Shown here piece by piece: positions 1-8,666 of a stretch of DNA of 64,000 nucleotides. The notes under the pieces are model-generated. The model did not search any database and had not been told where the DNA came from. It was given only the letters and a program-made list of their open reading frames with translations. A program made the position numbers and the translations under genes. The DNA comes from Nitrospira sp. (GTDB lineage Bacteria; Nitrospirota; Nitrospiria; Nitrospirales; Nitrospiraceae), in contig JAHBWU010000006.1 of assembly GCA_019636835.1 (NCBI GenBank), positions 1-64,000 on the forward strand, read 5' to 3'. Every line of letters starts with the position of its first letter. Position 1 is the stretch's first letter.

Positions 1-68
1 CTGAATGAGGTGGCAACGCTGTGTTGCAGTGTTCGCAGGTTGGTCTGAGTTCCAGTATGTGGAGACCT

Positions 69-1088
69 CTATCGAGTCGTATCGCGACGACTGCTCGTCG
101 AGACCTCGCCGAGTGATTTGCTGCGTGCTGATCTTGATTGGCTGCGAAATCGGGCCGGCGGGAGCCTGAATTCACGCTTGAATGCACGGTTAAAGGATGC
201 CTCAGATTCATAACCCACCTCACCCGCGATGTGCGCCACGCTCGTGCTCGTAGTTGTAAGCATTTGCGCGCCGAGCTGAAGCCGCCAGCGTGTGAGGTAG
301 GCGATAGGGGTTTCCGAGAGGTACCGCCGGAAACGTTCGGCCAGGACGGAACGCGAAATACCGACCTCGTTTGCGAGTGTGGCAATCGTCCAAGGATGGG
401 CCGGCTTGCGATGCAAGAGCGCAAGGGCTTTTCCCACTTCCGGGTCGCGGACGCCGGCCAACCACCCGGTGTGTTTCTGCGGGAGCTGCGCAATGTACCG
501 TCGTAGCGTTTCGACGAATAAGACTTCGGACAACTTGGCGAGCACGGTCTCACCACCGGGCCCGGACACATCCGCATTATCCACTGAATAGCGGATGGAT
601 TGTTCCAGCCATTGACCCGACGCGCCGTCCCGAATACTGATCTTCAAAATGGGTGGCAGCCCGCCAAGGAAAACTCGGCTCAACTGTGGATCGCAAGACA
701 TATAACCGCAGATAAACTTGGTGAGTTCCCCCCCTCCGCCCATTCGGGAAACTTTAAGGCCTTGAGATAAAACTTGTTCCAGCACTTGTTTGCGGTCCAC
801 CGGCGTGACGGACGGACCATTTCCCAAAATGTGTGCATCGCCGTGTGGAACGACGAGGATGTCCCCTGCGTTCAGAGGGACCGGCCGGTCGTCACCCTCG
901 ACATGAGCATAGCCGCGGCCCTCGGTCAGCAGATGAAAGATGATCACATGCTGGGAATTCGGCGAAAGATACGAAGTTACAGTACGCGCGTCTATCGAAC
1001 GGGCGCACCAGGGTGCTGAAAACTCCGCGTTGTAAAACAGGGCTCCGTCGAGCTTAACGGCTCTGAGGACTTCGGAGAGGATTTCCAT
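69..1088 (-). CDS. AraC-family transcriptional regulator (copy A)
   Basis: Predicted DNA-binding transcription regulator of 339 residues. The amino-terminal part is a cupin-like sensing domain of the AraC-associated type (short motifs such as VPHGDAH, and the GGGGELTKFICGY segment). The carboxy-terminal ~100 residues hold two helix-turn-helix units, with WTIATLANEVGISRSVLAERF as the first and VAHIAGEVGYESEASFNRAF as the second, the classical AraC layout. I start it at the ATG at 1088 (MEILSEVL) rather than further upstream, because the neighbouring paralogue starts at the equivalent position. It lies head-to-tail with that paralogue and is clearly a duplicate. The ligand is unknown; relatives with this cupin usually control one adjacent operon. 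Confidence 0.9.
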   Translation of the reverse strand: MEILSEVLRAVKLDGALFYNAEFSAPWCARSIDARTVTSYLSPNSQHVIIFHLLTEGRGYAHVEGDDRPVPLNAGDILVVPHGDAHILGNGPSVTPVDRKQVLEQVLSQGLKVSRMGGGGELTKFICGYMSCDPQLSRVFLGGLPPILKISIRDGASGQWLEQSIRYSVDNADVSGPGGETVLAKLSEVLFVETLRRYIAQLPQKHTGWLAGVRDPEVGKALALLHRKPAHPWTIATLANEVGISRSVLAERFRRYLSETPIAYLTRWRLQLGAQMLTTTSTSVAHIAGEVGYESEASFNRAFKREFRLPPARFRSQSRSARSKSLGEVSTSSRRDTTR

Positions 1089-1436
1089 GTGGGCTCCACA
1101 CTGCAGCGTCGGCGTTTCGCCAACGTGTACTGCACGTTCAATCAATGATAGTCCAGCGTCACACGTTCCTGTCAAGGAGTCAGATTCCTGAACAAAGCCT
1201 CCCTAGGCAATCGCCCCATAGTGCGACACATCGGCGTGGCGGGGAGGAATCTCTCGACGAGGCTCGATCTGTGCGACAAGTTTCCCTCAATTCACTCGAG
1301 GCATGAGCCGGTGGCTCGACCCAGGGGTTCTCGGCGACTCGAAAGCAGTCGAGTCGGACAGGCAAGCCAGTCTCCCACGCGCCGTGAAGGGTTTTCAGAC
1401 ACTGCCGAAGCTTGTTGTGAAGGATCGCAGGGAGGA
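1089..1436. other. Intergenic region between the two AraC genes
   Basis: This 348-base stretch contains the leader of copy A, the conserved box described separately, and about 240 bases downstream of copy B. No open frame in it resembles a known protein. Part of its left side matches the region upstream of copy B, so the duplication included upstream DNA. Confidence 0.5.
1168..1194 (-). promoter_or_regulatory. Candidate promoter/activator box upstream of AraC copy A
   Basis: Read on the minus strand, this block has a TTGACA box preceded by a TCTG-containing stretch. A closely matching block with one 1-base gap lies at 2529-2556 upstream of the second regulator, while surrounding non-coding sequence has diverged more. 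It sits about 80 bases upstream of the start codon. Conservation between the two copies suggests a regulator-binding site plus -35 element, possibly autoregulatory. This is inference only. Confidence 0.35.
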
Positions 1437-2447
1437 TCAGCCCTCGTGACTGTTCTTCGATGCAATGCCGACGACGCTGCCGCGGGTCGATCTCGCTTGG
1501 CTGCGGAATCGGGCTGGCGGAAGGCCGAACTCACGTTTGAAGGCGCGGTTAAAAGCCGGTTCCGACTCATAGCCAACCTCAGTTGCAATATGTGCGACGC
1601 CGTTACTGGTTGATGTGAGCATTTGAGCGCCGAGCTGAAGCCGCCAGCGCGTGAGGTAGGCGATGGGGGTTTCCGAGAGATACTTCTGGAAACGCTCCGC
1701 CAGGACGGAACGCGAAATTCCCACCTCACTCGCGAGTGAAGCAATCGTCCAAGGATGGGCCGGCTTGCGATGCAGCAGGGCCAAGGCTTTCCCGACTTCC
1801 GGATCCCGGGCACCGGCAAGCCAGCCGGTTTGTTCCGTCGGAATCATCGCCATGTACCGTCGTAGAGTTTCCACGAAGAGGACTTCGGACAATCTGGCCA
1901 ACACTGCTTCACTACCGGGCTTGGATGGATCCGTATGATTCACCGAATAACGGATACCCTGTTCCAGCCATTGGCCTGAGACGTCGTTACGGATGCTCAC
2001 TTTGAAGATAGTGGGCAGTCCACTCAGGACCATTCGGCTGAGATCCGGATCGCAGCTCATATACCCACAAATGAATTTGGCGATCTCCCCTCCGCCACCC
2101 ATGCGAGAGACCTTGAGACCTTGCGAGAGCACTCGTTGCATCTCTGCGGCATGGTCCACCGGCTTGACGAGTGGCCCGTTTCTCATGGCGTGCGGATTGC
2201 CGTGTGGAACCACTACGAGGTCCCCCGCGCTCAGAACAAGCGACCGGTTGTCTCCTTCGATTTGTGCGTAGCCACGACCGTCGGTCAGCAAGTGAAAGAT
2301 GATCACATGCTTCGATCTTGCCGAGAAGTACGGAGCAAGCACTGCTGACATAGGGGAGCAGAAACACCAGGGCGCGGAAAACTCGGCGTTGTAGAACATG
2401 GCGCCATCGAGCTTAACGGCCTTCAGCACTTCGGACAAGACGTCCAT
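1437..2447 (-). CDS. AraC-family transcriptional regulator (copy B)
   Basis: Predicted transcription regulator of 336 residues, a paralogue of the gene at 69-1088 over its whole length, with the same amino-terminal cupin-like domain and a carboxy-terminal pair of helix-turn-helix units (WTIASLASEVGISRSVLAERF, then VAHIATEVGYESEPAFNRAF). The start at 2447 (MDVLSEVL) aligns with the start chosen for the paralogue. Recognition helices of the two copies are nearly identical, so they probably bind similar sites, while the cupin halves differ more, which would fit different inducers. The extreme carboxy ends differ. Regulated genes are not proven; the nearest candidate is the short reading frame and lipoprotein gene to the right. 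Confidence 0.9.
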   Translation of the reverse strand: MDVLSEVLKAVKLDGAMFYNAEFSAPWCFCSPMSAVLAPYFSARSKHVIIFHLLTDGRGYAQIEGDNRSLVLSAGDLVVVPHGNPHAMRNGPLVKPVDHAAEMQRVLSQGLKVSRMGGGGEIAKFICGYMSCDPDLSRMVLSGLPTIFKVSIRNDVSGQWLEQGIRYSVNHTDPSKPGSEAVLARLSEVLFVETLRRYMAMIPTEQTGWLAGARDPEVGKALALLHRKPAHPWTIASLASEVGISRSVLAERFQKYLSETPIAYLTRWRLQLGAQMLTSTSNGVAHIATEVGYESEPAFNRAFKREFGLPPARFRSQARSTRGSVVGIASKNSHEG

Positions 2448-2528
2448 GTGCTTTCCCTATACTCGATGACTGCGTGTCGGCAAAGTTTCTCGGACGCTGA
2501 AACAAGCAAGCCGCAGCCTAGCACGTCC

Positions 2529-2556
2529 CTATCAAGAGAACCAGACTTCCGGACAA
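2529..2556 (-). promoter_or_regulatory. Candidate promoter/activator box upstream of AraC copy B
   Basis: Matches the block at 1168-1194 with a one-base gap. On the minus strand it reads as a TCTGG-containing element followed by TTGATA, in the same order and spacing as copy A. Probably a -35 region with an adjoining activator site. Confidence 0.3.
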
Positions 2557-2635
2557 GGCGCTAGCCGGTCGCTTCTCCTACAGTGTGCGGCAGAAGCACG
2601 ACGCTGTTCCATATCAATAACGGGAGGAGGCCGTC

Positions 2636-2731
2636 ATGTACGACATGAAGAACATCGGCAAGATGATACTGCTCGATGTGTATGCGCCCTGCGCCATCAC
2701 TCACGGCACGCATGCCATGAGAGGAACGTGA
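2636..2731 (+). pseudogene. Short ORF, possible remnant of a carboxymuconolactone-decarboxylase-like gene
   Basis: A 31-codon frame with a strong ribosome-binding site (GGGAGGAGG a few bases before the ATG). Its first residues (MYDMKNIGKMILLDVYAP) resemble the amino end of small carboxymuconolactone-decarboxylase/AhpD-type proteins, which often lie next to AraC regulators of the type found here; homology then stops abruptly. I read it as the surviving start of a deleted target gene of the regulators. It could also be an unrelated leader peptide. The family match is from memory of the sequence style and is weak. Confidence 0.3.
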
Positions 2732-2800
2732 TCAGAAAGGATCGCCTTGTCGTACAGCAGTAGGTCAAACAAGCGATTTCTACCACACAAAGAGGAGGAC

Positions 2801-3700
2801 ATGGTCATGAGACACTTATCAATGATGCAGCTCATAATGGGACTCGGAGCAGCCTTCATGTTGGCTGGAGTAGCCGTCATGCTGGCCGGTTGCGGATCTG
2901 ATGACACTATTGCCCAACAGAGTCCGCCACAGCCCTTCGTGGCGCCGGCTGTGTTTCAAGCCGCCGGGCCTAATATCGCTTCGATTCAAAACACAGTTGA
3001 TCAGTATAGGGTCGCGCTCGGGGCCACAGACAACGGCAATACGGCCGGGCCGCTCGCCGATGGACGCAGGGAAATCAACTGGGACGGAGCGGGCGGAGCC
3101 GCGACAAACACCGCTCCTGCGCCTACGCCATTCGAGGGATTCAGAAATAATCGCGGCGCTCGGTTTACGACACCAGGGACAGGCTTCGTCCAAGCGACCG
3201 CCCAGGGCCTGACGGACCACTTTGCCAACCAGAGCTACATCACCATATTCCAACCATTCAGCAATCAGCGGTTGTTCGGTTCAGATGGGAGTACCGTCAC
3301 GAACGTGGAGTTCTTCGCGCCGATCGGGGCCAATGTACCTCCCGGCACGCTGGCCGACAAACCGGCAACGACCAAGGGGTTCGGCGCGGTCTTTACCGAC
3401 GTCGATCAACCGAATGGGAGCGGGCCCAACCACAGCAATGGCGATCGTAGCCCCAGTACGTTCATTGAGTATTTCGGTACCGATGGAGGGCTCCTCTTCA
3501 AGAGTGACGTACCGGCCTCACCGGGCGACAAAAGCGTGTCTTTCCTCGGTATCGTCTTTACCGACGCCCGCATCGCCAAAGTGAAGATCGTAAGCGGGGA
3601 TACGGTCCCGGTGAGAGGAGCTGGGCCGAACGATGATGCGACCCATGACATCGTCATGATGGATGATTTCCTCTATGGCGAGCCGCAACAGATACCGTAA
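2801..3700 (+). CDS. Secreted lipoprotein of unknown function
   Basis: A 299-residue protein starting at 2801 (or two codons later, where spacing to the AGAGGAGG ribosome site is better). It has a hydrophobic signal segment ending in a lipobox-like LAGC at about residues 29-32, so it should be a membrane-anchored lipoprotein. The mature part has no motif I can assign. It is rich in Asn, Gly, Thr and Phe and looks like an all-beta fold; short segments such as GFEGFRNN, TNVEFFAP and GFGAVFTDVD resemble secreted beta-sandwich proteins of the type that ask for a date-like FGAVF...DVD metal site. It lies about 140 bases upstream of the cupredoxin/propeller lipoprotein gene on the same strand and may be exported and used with it. 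Confidence 0.75.
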   Translation: MVMRHLSMMQLIMGLGAAFMLAGVAVMLAGCGSDDTIAQQSPPQPFVAPAVFQAAGPNIASIQNTVDQYRVALGATDNGNTAGPLADGRREINWDGAGGAATNTAPAPTPFEGFRNNRGARFTTPGTGFVQATAQGLTDHFANQSYITIFQPFSNQRLFGSDGSTVTNVEFFAPIGANVPPGTLADKPATTKGFGAVFTDVDQPNGSGPNHSNGDRSPSTFIEYFGTDGGLLFKSDVPASPGDKSVSFLGIVFTDARIAKVKIVSGDTVPVRGAGPNDDATHDIVMMDDFLYGEPQQIP

Positions 3701-3842
3701 TGGGTGAAACACTGAGGGACGAAGATACCCTGCGCGGCGGTGTCCTTGCAGGGCAACGCGAACGTTCAACGGCGGGAACATAGCCGTCACGTTCAGTGAT
3801 TCGGAAGTGCAGTCCATGATCTCATCACGAATGGAGGGTTCA

Positions 3843-4448
3843 ATGAAGAGGTTTGCTGTTTTGGGATACGCGCTATGCCTCGTGGCGGGTGTAGCCGGTT
3901 GTACGGGTGACGAAGCTGCGCCGCCTAGTCCCGGTGCTGGGCCTGGGCCCTCGCCGGCTGCCGCCACGTTCGACGTGACGGACGAAGCAGGTCGGTGGTT
4001 CGATACCGGCAAGGATGTCGGCGGAACGCGCTCTTTGGCCATTGTGAAACCAGGCGACAAGGTACGATTTCTTCAAACACGTTCGATGAATGGTCCGTCG
4101 CGTGTGGAAAGCTTACACACCGTCACCAGTTTGATCTTCCCAAGTAATTCGAAACAATCGGAACAACTTGACCAGCCGACGGCGAATAAGGACGACCATG
4201 AAGTGACTTTGGACACCCCAGGTCTCCATGTGTTTGTGTGCAAGGTGCATCCCTATATGTTGGCCGGCGTGATCGTGGATGATTCGACGACGGATGGACT
4301 CGATATCGGCAACAAGCTGCATTTGGTCGGCGTCACCGATCCGGCTAATGCGGGAACCGCGCTTCCCAGTAATTCGAACATCGGGCTCCGGTTGTTGCGC
4401 GCCTTCTTCGTCGTCACGAGTCCGTCTAATCCCGGATTCCGCAGTTGA
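3843..4448 (+). pseudogene. Amino-terminal part of an interrupted cupredoxin/beta-propeller lipoprotein
   Basis: The frame starts at ATG 3843 (MKRFAVLG) with a signal segment and lipobox (VAGC, Cys about residue 21). Residues ~45-150 form a plastocyanin-like cupredoxin domain: a first copper-ligand histidine in SLHTVTS, then the C-x2-H-x2-M cluster CKVHPYM, giving the full type 1 copper set His/Cys/His/Met. The coding sequence runs in frame to codon 196 (AAT at 4428-4430), where the IS1380-type element begins. The last six residues and stop come from the insertion. Removing the element and one copy of CTAAT joins this frame exactly to the segment at 5998-7359. The truncated product would be a lipid-anchored blue-copper domain only, which could still fold. 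Confidence 0.9.
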
Positions 4449-5992
4449 AGGGTTTTGCTGTAGAGTAGGCGGCCACATTCTCCCGTCCTGACAGGAGGTT
4501 TGGATGCGCCCTCGTCAACCCGCTGCGTCACCGCTCTACCCGAAGATTCGTTTTGCCTTCACGGACCATCCGATCACGGTGTGGGCGGGAGCGATCTTAC
4601 TGCGCCTGTACTTCGAACTGATCGGGTTGCGCGCGGCGCTGGCGCCGTGGCTCACGCCGTTCACCAAGACCTCGAACAATCAGATTCCGGCCGTGGACGT
4701 GCTGCTGGCCTGGTGGTATGGACTTGCCTTGGGCGCAGAACGCTTCGAGCACATGACCCGCTATCGCCGGGATCCGCTATTGCCACGGCTGCTGGGGCTG
4801 CCCCGATTTCCCTCGCCCGACACGCTCCGGCGGTTCTTTCAGGGCTTCACGTACCGACGGACGACCGAGGTGTCAGAGGCCCTGATGCGGCTCTCCTTGC
4901 GGACCATGCGGCCGATTCTGCTGGGCCACACCCTGGATCTGGATTCGACCGTGTTCTGTCGGTATGGCGAGCAAGATGGGAGTCGCCCGGGGCATAACCC
5001 GATCAAACATGGGCGGCCCTCTCATCATCCGTTGGTCGCGTGGTTAAGCGAGCGCCGACGGCTGTTGTGGGCCACGCTCCGAGCCGGTCATGCCGGGACC
5101 GCCAACGGCGCGCGGGAGTTTCTGGCCCAAGCGCTGACGATGCTGCCGCCAGGACATCGGATCGGGTTGGTGCGAGCCGATGCCGGATTTTTTGTGACCG
5201 CTTTTCTGACGGCGTTGGACGCGCGGGAGCTGCCCTACATCATCGTGGCCCGCCTCACCCCGCTCGTGCGGAAACTGGTGATCCACCGGATTCCGGAAGC
5301 GGATTGGCGGCTGGTCGCGCGGGGCATCGCGGTCGCCGACATGACGGCGGCGTTGCCCGCGTGGCACGGGCAGGCGCGGCGGTTCGTCTGTTTGCGCCAG
5401 ACCCTGACGGAGCGACCCGACGCCAGCGGACGTCGGCTGATCGCGTGTCCGGGCTACACGTACCGTGTCTTGGTCACCAGTGTGCCCTTTGCCGCGGAAC
5501 TCGTCACGCGGATGTATGCGGGACGGGCGGACAGTGAGAATCGAATCAAGGAGCTGAAAGAGGACCTGAGTCTGGACACGTTCTGTCTCCAGTCGTTTGA
5601 CGCGACCGATGCGGCCTTCCGCACGGGCTGCGTCCTCTACAATCTGCTGATGGGATTCCGGGAGACGGTGCTCCCCTCGTGCTGGTTTGAGCGGCGGCTA
5701 CGGGCGGTAAGGGATCGGGTCTTCCTGGTCGGGGCCGATCTGATTCCCGCAGCCCGACGGCTACGGGTCCGATTCGCGGTCCCCCCGGAGGAACGGACCG
5801 AGTTTCTCCAGCGGCTGCACACCCTCTCTGAAGGGCTGCCGATTGCGGCGCAGTTGGACTGGGACCTGAGCGAGGCCCATGAGGCGAATCACGCCTCCAC
5901 TCACGCACCGAATGCCACCCTGCCCGCTGTCAGGCTGGTGCCCCAGAGGCCTGGGGCCTCACCGTAATCGCATCTCTACTGCGGAATCCGGG
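4431..5992 (+). mobile_element. Complete IS1380-type insertion sequence
   Basis: A 1562-base element bounded by perfect 15-base inverted repeats (CCCGGATTCCGCAGT at the left and its complement at the right). It is flanked by a perfect 5-base direct repeat CTAAT at 4426-4430 and 5993-5997, the target duplication. It carries one transposase gene with its own ribosome-binding site. The repeats are intact and the transposase is uninterrupted, so the element looks recent and possibly still mobile. It sits inside a cupredoxin/propeller gene and splits it. Confidence 0.95.
4504..5967 (+). CDS. IS1380-family transposase
   Basis: A 487-residue DDE transposase. The catalytic core includes LDLDSTVFCRYG (first acidic residue, typical of IS1380), the VRADAGFF segment with the second, and the YAGRADSENRIKELKED helix with the terminal glutamate. 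The protein has the usual length for the family and the start at 4504 is preceded by AGGAGG. It is the only gene of the element and is transcribed in the same direction as the gene it interrupts. Confidence 0.92.
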   Translation: MRPRQPAASPLYPKIRFAFTDHPITVWAGAILLRLYFELIGLRAALAPWLTPFTKTSNNQIPAVDVLLAWWYGLALGAERFEHMTRYRRDPLLPRLLGLPRFPSPDTLRRFFQGFTYRRTTEVSEALMRLSLRTMRPILLGHTLDLDSTVFCRYGEQDGSRPGHNPIKHGRPSHHPLVAWLSERRRLLWATLRAGHAGTANGAREFLAQALTMLPPGHRIGLVRADAGFFVTAFLTALDARELPYIIVARLTPLVRKLVIHRIPEADWRLVARGIAVADMTAALPAWHGQARRFVCLRQTLTERPDASGRRLIACPGYTYRVLVTSVPFAAELVTRMYAGRADSENRIKELKEDLSLDTFCLQSFDATDAAFRTGCVLYNLLMGFRETVLPSCWFERRLRAVRDRVFLVGADLIPAARRLRVRFAVPPEERTEFLQRLHTLSEGLPIAAQLDWDLSEAHEANHASTHAPNATLPAVRLVPQRPGASP

Positions 5993-5997
5993 CTAAT

Positions 5998-7359
5998 TGG
6001 AAAGACTATACCAAGGTCGGAGAACAGTATAAGCCGACCTATCCCGCGGTGCCCGTCCGCGTCGCGGATGCGGCCGGCACTGAGGCCGTCGTTCCAGACT
6101 TAAATGCGGCGCTCCAAGGTGCATTTGACGGCGATGAGATTCCCGCGTTGAAGACACCCGCTATCGACGGGATCGGCGAAGTGTGGGTCGACACTCAGTA
6201 TGAGGTGAGCGCCGGCAAGGGCGCTGCCTATCCCAGCACCATGACCGTGGTGGACGTGGAAGGGACTGATAAATGGAAAGTGAAACGCAAAATCGCGCTG
6301 CCTAATCAAAAAATGAACAACGCTCACAACATGTGGGCCAGCCATGATCAGAAACAGATCTACAACACGGAATGGCACGGCAGGAGTCTGTACGTCCTGA
6401 ATCGCGCGGACGGAACGCTCTTGCAGGAGATCGAGCTCGGGCAGGACCTCGCCCACGTGATGACGAGGGTTGACACGGAACAGGTACACGTGACGCTCAA
6501 CGGTGAAGATGCTGTATCTGAACTTGACAAGACAGCTGGTTCCCCGAACATTACCTTCAAGCGCAGGATTCCGATGCAGACCCCCGGTGCTAAGCAGACC
6601 CAGCCGCATGCCCATTGGATGGGGCATGACGGCAAAACCATGGCAACCCCCAATTCGAATACGAATGACTCGACCTTCTTCGATTTTATCAACAACGTCA
6701 TCAAGGCCAAGCCTGCCACGGGACCCTTGCCAATCGCAGCCGCCATGAACCCGACCTCGACGAAGTACTATGTGTCCAACTACCTGGGCCACAGTACTTC
6801 CGTGATCGACATGGCGACAGGGAATAAGGTCAAGGACATCCCGCTCCTCCTGAACGGGAACTATGATCCGATCACCGGAGCCATCACGGGGCCGATCGGC
6901 GGTCTGCCGATTCAAACTCCGGTGAGTCCAGACGGAAAATTTGTCATCACGGGGAACACCTTGACTGGAACGATCACGATTATTCGAACCGGCGACGATA
7001 CCCTCGTCGCAAGTGTAGCGTGCGATCCAGGATGTCACGGCGCGAACTTCGGCGCCAAGAAAGGCGGCGGGTACTATGCCTATGTCACCAGCAAGTTTTC
7101 CAACCGTTTGATCGTCTTGGACTACGATGCGGATAACGACGGCATCGTGACCCAGACGGGGCCGGACGCGCCCGTCGTTGCCGGCTGGGTCGTGTTGGCA
7201 GACGATACCGCGCCGACGGATGACGCCATCACCGGCAACAAGGGCATGGGTGGACAGGGCGTGCTGCCTGTGCCGAATGTCTATAATGGCTGGGTGCAGA
7301 AGCTGCCGACCGAGTTTAAGAGCCAGCTCACGGCAGCACAGCAGAATCCGGTTCCGTAA
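5998..7359 (+). pseudogene. Carboxy-terminal part of the interrupted cupredoxin/beta-propeller lipoprotein
   Basis: This 453-codon segment continues the frame broken at 4430. Together they encode a 649-residue protein: lipoprotein signal, cupredoxin domain, then a beta-propeller. Propeller-like repeats of the YVTN type are visible (SLYVLNRADG, TSVIDMATG, YAYVTSKFSN, RLIVLDYD). Histidines recur near the starts of blades: NAHNMW, TEWHGR, LAHVMTR, QPHAHWMGHD, GHSTS and GCHGANFG. That pattern suggests a metal site on one face of the propeller. The gene was probably a secreted copper protein. No good start codon with a ribosome site lies near 5998, so this half is likely silent. Confidence 0.88.
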
Positions 7360-7389
7360 AACGGCAGTTTCATCTCACCGCATCGTGAA

Positions 7390-7433
7390 GGACCCGGTAA
7401 CGGTGGCTCAACGCCATCGCACCGGGCCTTTTG
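7390..7433 (+). terminator. Rho-independent terminator
   Basis: Just after the propeller gene stop: an outer stem GGACCCGGT / ACCGGGCC, an inner stem GGTGGC / GCCATC, then a T-rich tail. It should end the transcript of the cupredoxin/propeller operon. Confidence 0.7.
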
Positions 7434-7480
7434 TGAGTGACGCTTCCACACGTGAGGCAGCCGTGAGAAAAGGAGAGCAC

Positions 7481-7852
7481 ATGACACGCGAAGAGGCGCG
7501 GGCATTTGCGGCAGAGTGGACGGCGGCATGGAATGATCTCGCCGTCGAGCGTGTGCTGGATCATTTTGACGAGAATGTCTCGTTCACCAGCCCGACAGCA
7601 CGAACCGTCGTAGGAGTCAGTACCGTGCTCGGCAAGCAGGCGCTGCGTGAATACTGGAACAAGGCGGTCGCGCACATTGGTTCGCTGCACTTCGTGCTCG
7701 ATCGGGTCTTGTGGGACGCCAGCACGAAGGAGATGGCGATTGTCTATATTTCCGAGATCGGCGGGAGAAGAAAGCGGGTCTCAGAGCATCTAACCTTTGG
7801 CCTGGATAGTCTGGTGGTGAGTGCCGAGGTGTTCCACGGGGTGGACATGTAG
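7481..7852 (+). CDS. SnoaL-like / NTF2-fold small protein
   Basis: A 123-residue protein starting at ATG 7481 with AGGAGA upstream. The layout AxxFAAEWTAAWNDLAVERVLDHFDENVSF... followed by GKQALREYWNKAV is that of the cone-shaped NTF2-like fold (SnoaL/DUF4440 group). Members bind small hydrophobic ligands or act as isomerases; here no catalytic residues can be named. It stands alone between a terminator and the convergent phosphoglycerate mutase gene. Confidence 0.8.
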   Translation: MTREEARAFAAEWTAAWNDLAVERVLDHFDENVSFTSPTARTVVGVSTVLGKQALREYWNKAVAHIGSLHFVLDRVLWDASTKEMAIVYISEIGGRRKRVSEHLTFGLDSLVVSAEVFHGVDM

Positions 7853-7992
7853 TGGCGCGCGGATTTTCTTGAGCGCACATAGAGCGAGACTCTGGGTACC
7901 AGGCTTTGGCGCTTTCCGCCGAAGAGCGCCAATACGCTCCACAAGCATCCCAAGATGAAAGAGCTTATTTTGTAATCGACGGAGTGGGGTTA

Positions 7993-8598
7993 TTACAGAT
8001 AGCGATGGGACAACACGTTGCCGCCGTCGCCCAACTCATAGAGCAGCGGCACGCCGGTCGGAATGTTGAGCTCCAAGACCTCTTCCTTCGACAATTGATC
8101 CAGCTCCATCACCAGCGCTCGAAGACTGTTGCCATGCGCGGCAATGATGATGGTTTCACCCTTCAGTAAATGGGGTTTGATCATTTTCTGGTAATAGGGC
8201 AACGCGCGCTCGGCCGTATCTTTCAGGCTCTCTCCGCCGGGCGGTTTCACATCGTAGCTCCTCCGCCAAATCTTCACTTGCGCGTCACCGTACTTCTTGG
8301 CGGTTTCGGCCTTATTGAGTCCTTGGAGGTCTCCATACATCCGTTCGTTCAACGCCTTGTCTTTTTCAATGGGAATCTTCGTTTGCCCGAGGACTTCCAG
8401 CACAATTCTCAACGTTTCGTTGGCGCGGGTGAGGACAGAGGAGAAGGCCCGGTCAAAGATAAACCCGCGGAGCTTCTCACCGGCTTGCTTGGCCTCCTCA
8501 ATTCCCTTCGGCGAAAGCGGGACATCCACCCACCCGGTAAAGCGGTTCTCCAAATTCCATTGCGATTCCCCATGTCGAAGCAAGACTAATCGAGCCAT
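7993..8598 (-). CDS. gpmA: 2,3-bisphosphoglycerate-dependent phosphoglycerate mutase
   Basis: Interconverts 3- and 2-phosphoglycerate in glycolysis/gluconeogenesis. The protein has the phosphohistidine signature RHGESQWN at residues 8-15, the [10 protein letters not shown] segment, and the second catalytic histidine in [10 protein letters not shown]. At 201 residues it is shorter than the ~250-residue E. coli enzyme and lacks part of the carboxy-terminal tail, as do several other bacterial forms. The start is ATG 8598. A cytosolic enzyme, apparently transcribed alone. Confidence 0.92.
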   Translation of the reverse strand: MARLVLLRHGESQWNLENRFTGWVDVPLSPKGIEEAKQAGEKLRGFIFDRAFSSVLTRANETLRIVLEVLGQTKIPIEKDKALNERMYGDLQGLNKAETAKKYGDAQVKIWRRSYDVKPPGGESLKDTAERALPYYQKMIKPHLLKGETIIIAAHGNSLRALVMELDQLSKEEVLELNIPTGVPLLYELGDGGNVLSHRYL

Positions 8599-8666
8599 CG
8601 CGCATCCTTTGCCGTCAACGTGAACATTCCATCAGAGGCCAAAGCATACTGAATTGCCGTGCCAAG

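Noticed and set aside
6100..7038. Long minus-strand frame opposite the propeller
   Set aside because: Antisense shadow of the propeller repeats; low complexity typical of reverse frames in GC-rich DNA.
8170..8589. Long plus-strand frame opposite gpmA
   Set aside because: It is the antisense of a strongly conserved enzyme and has no protein-like motif.
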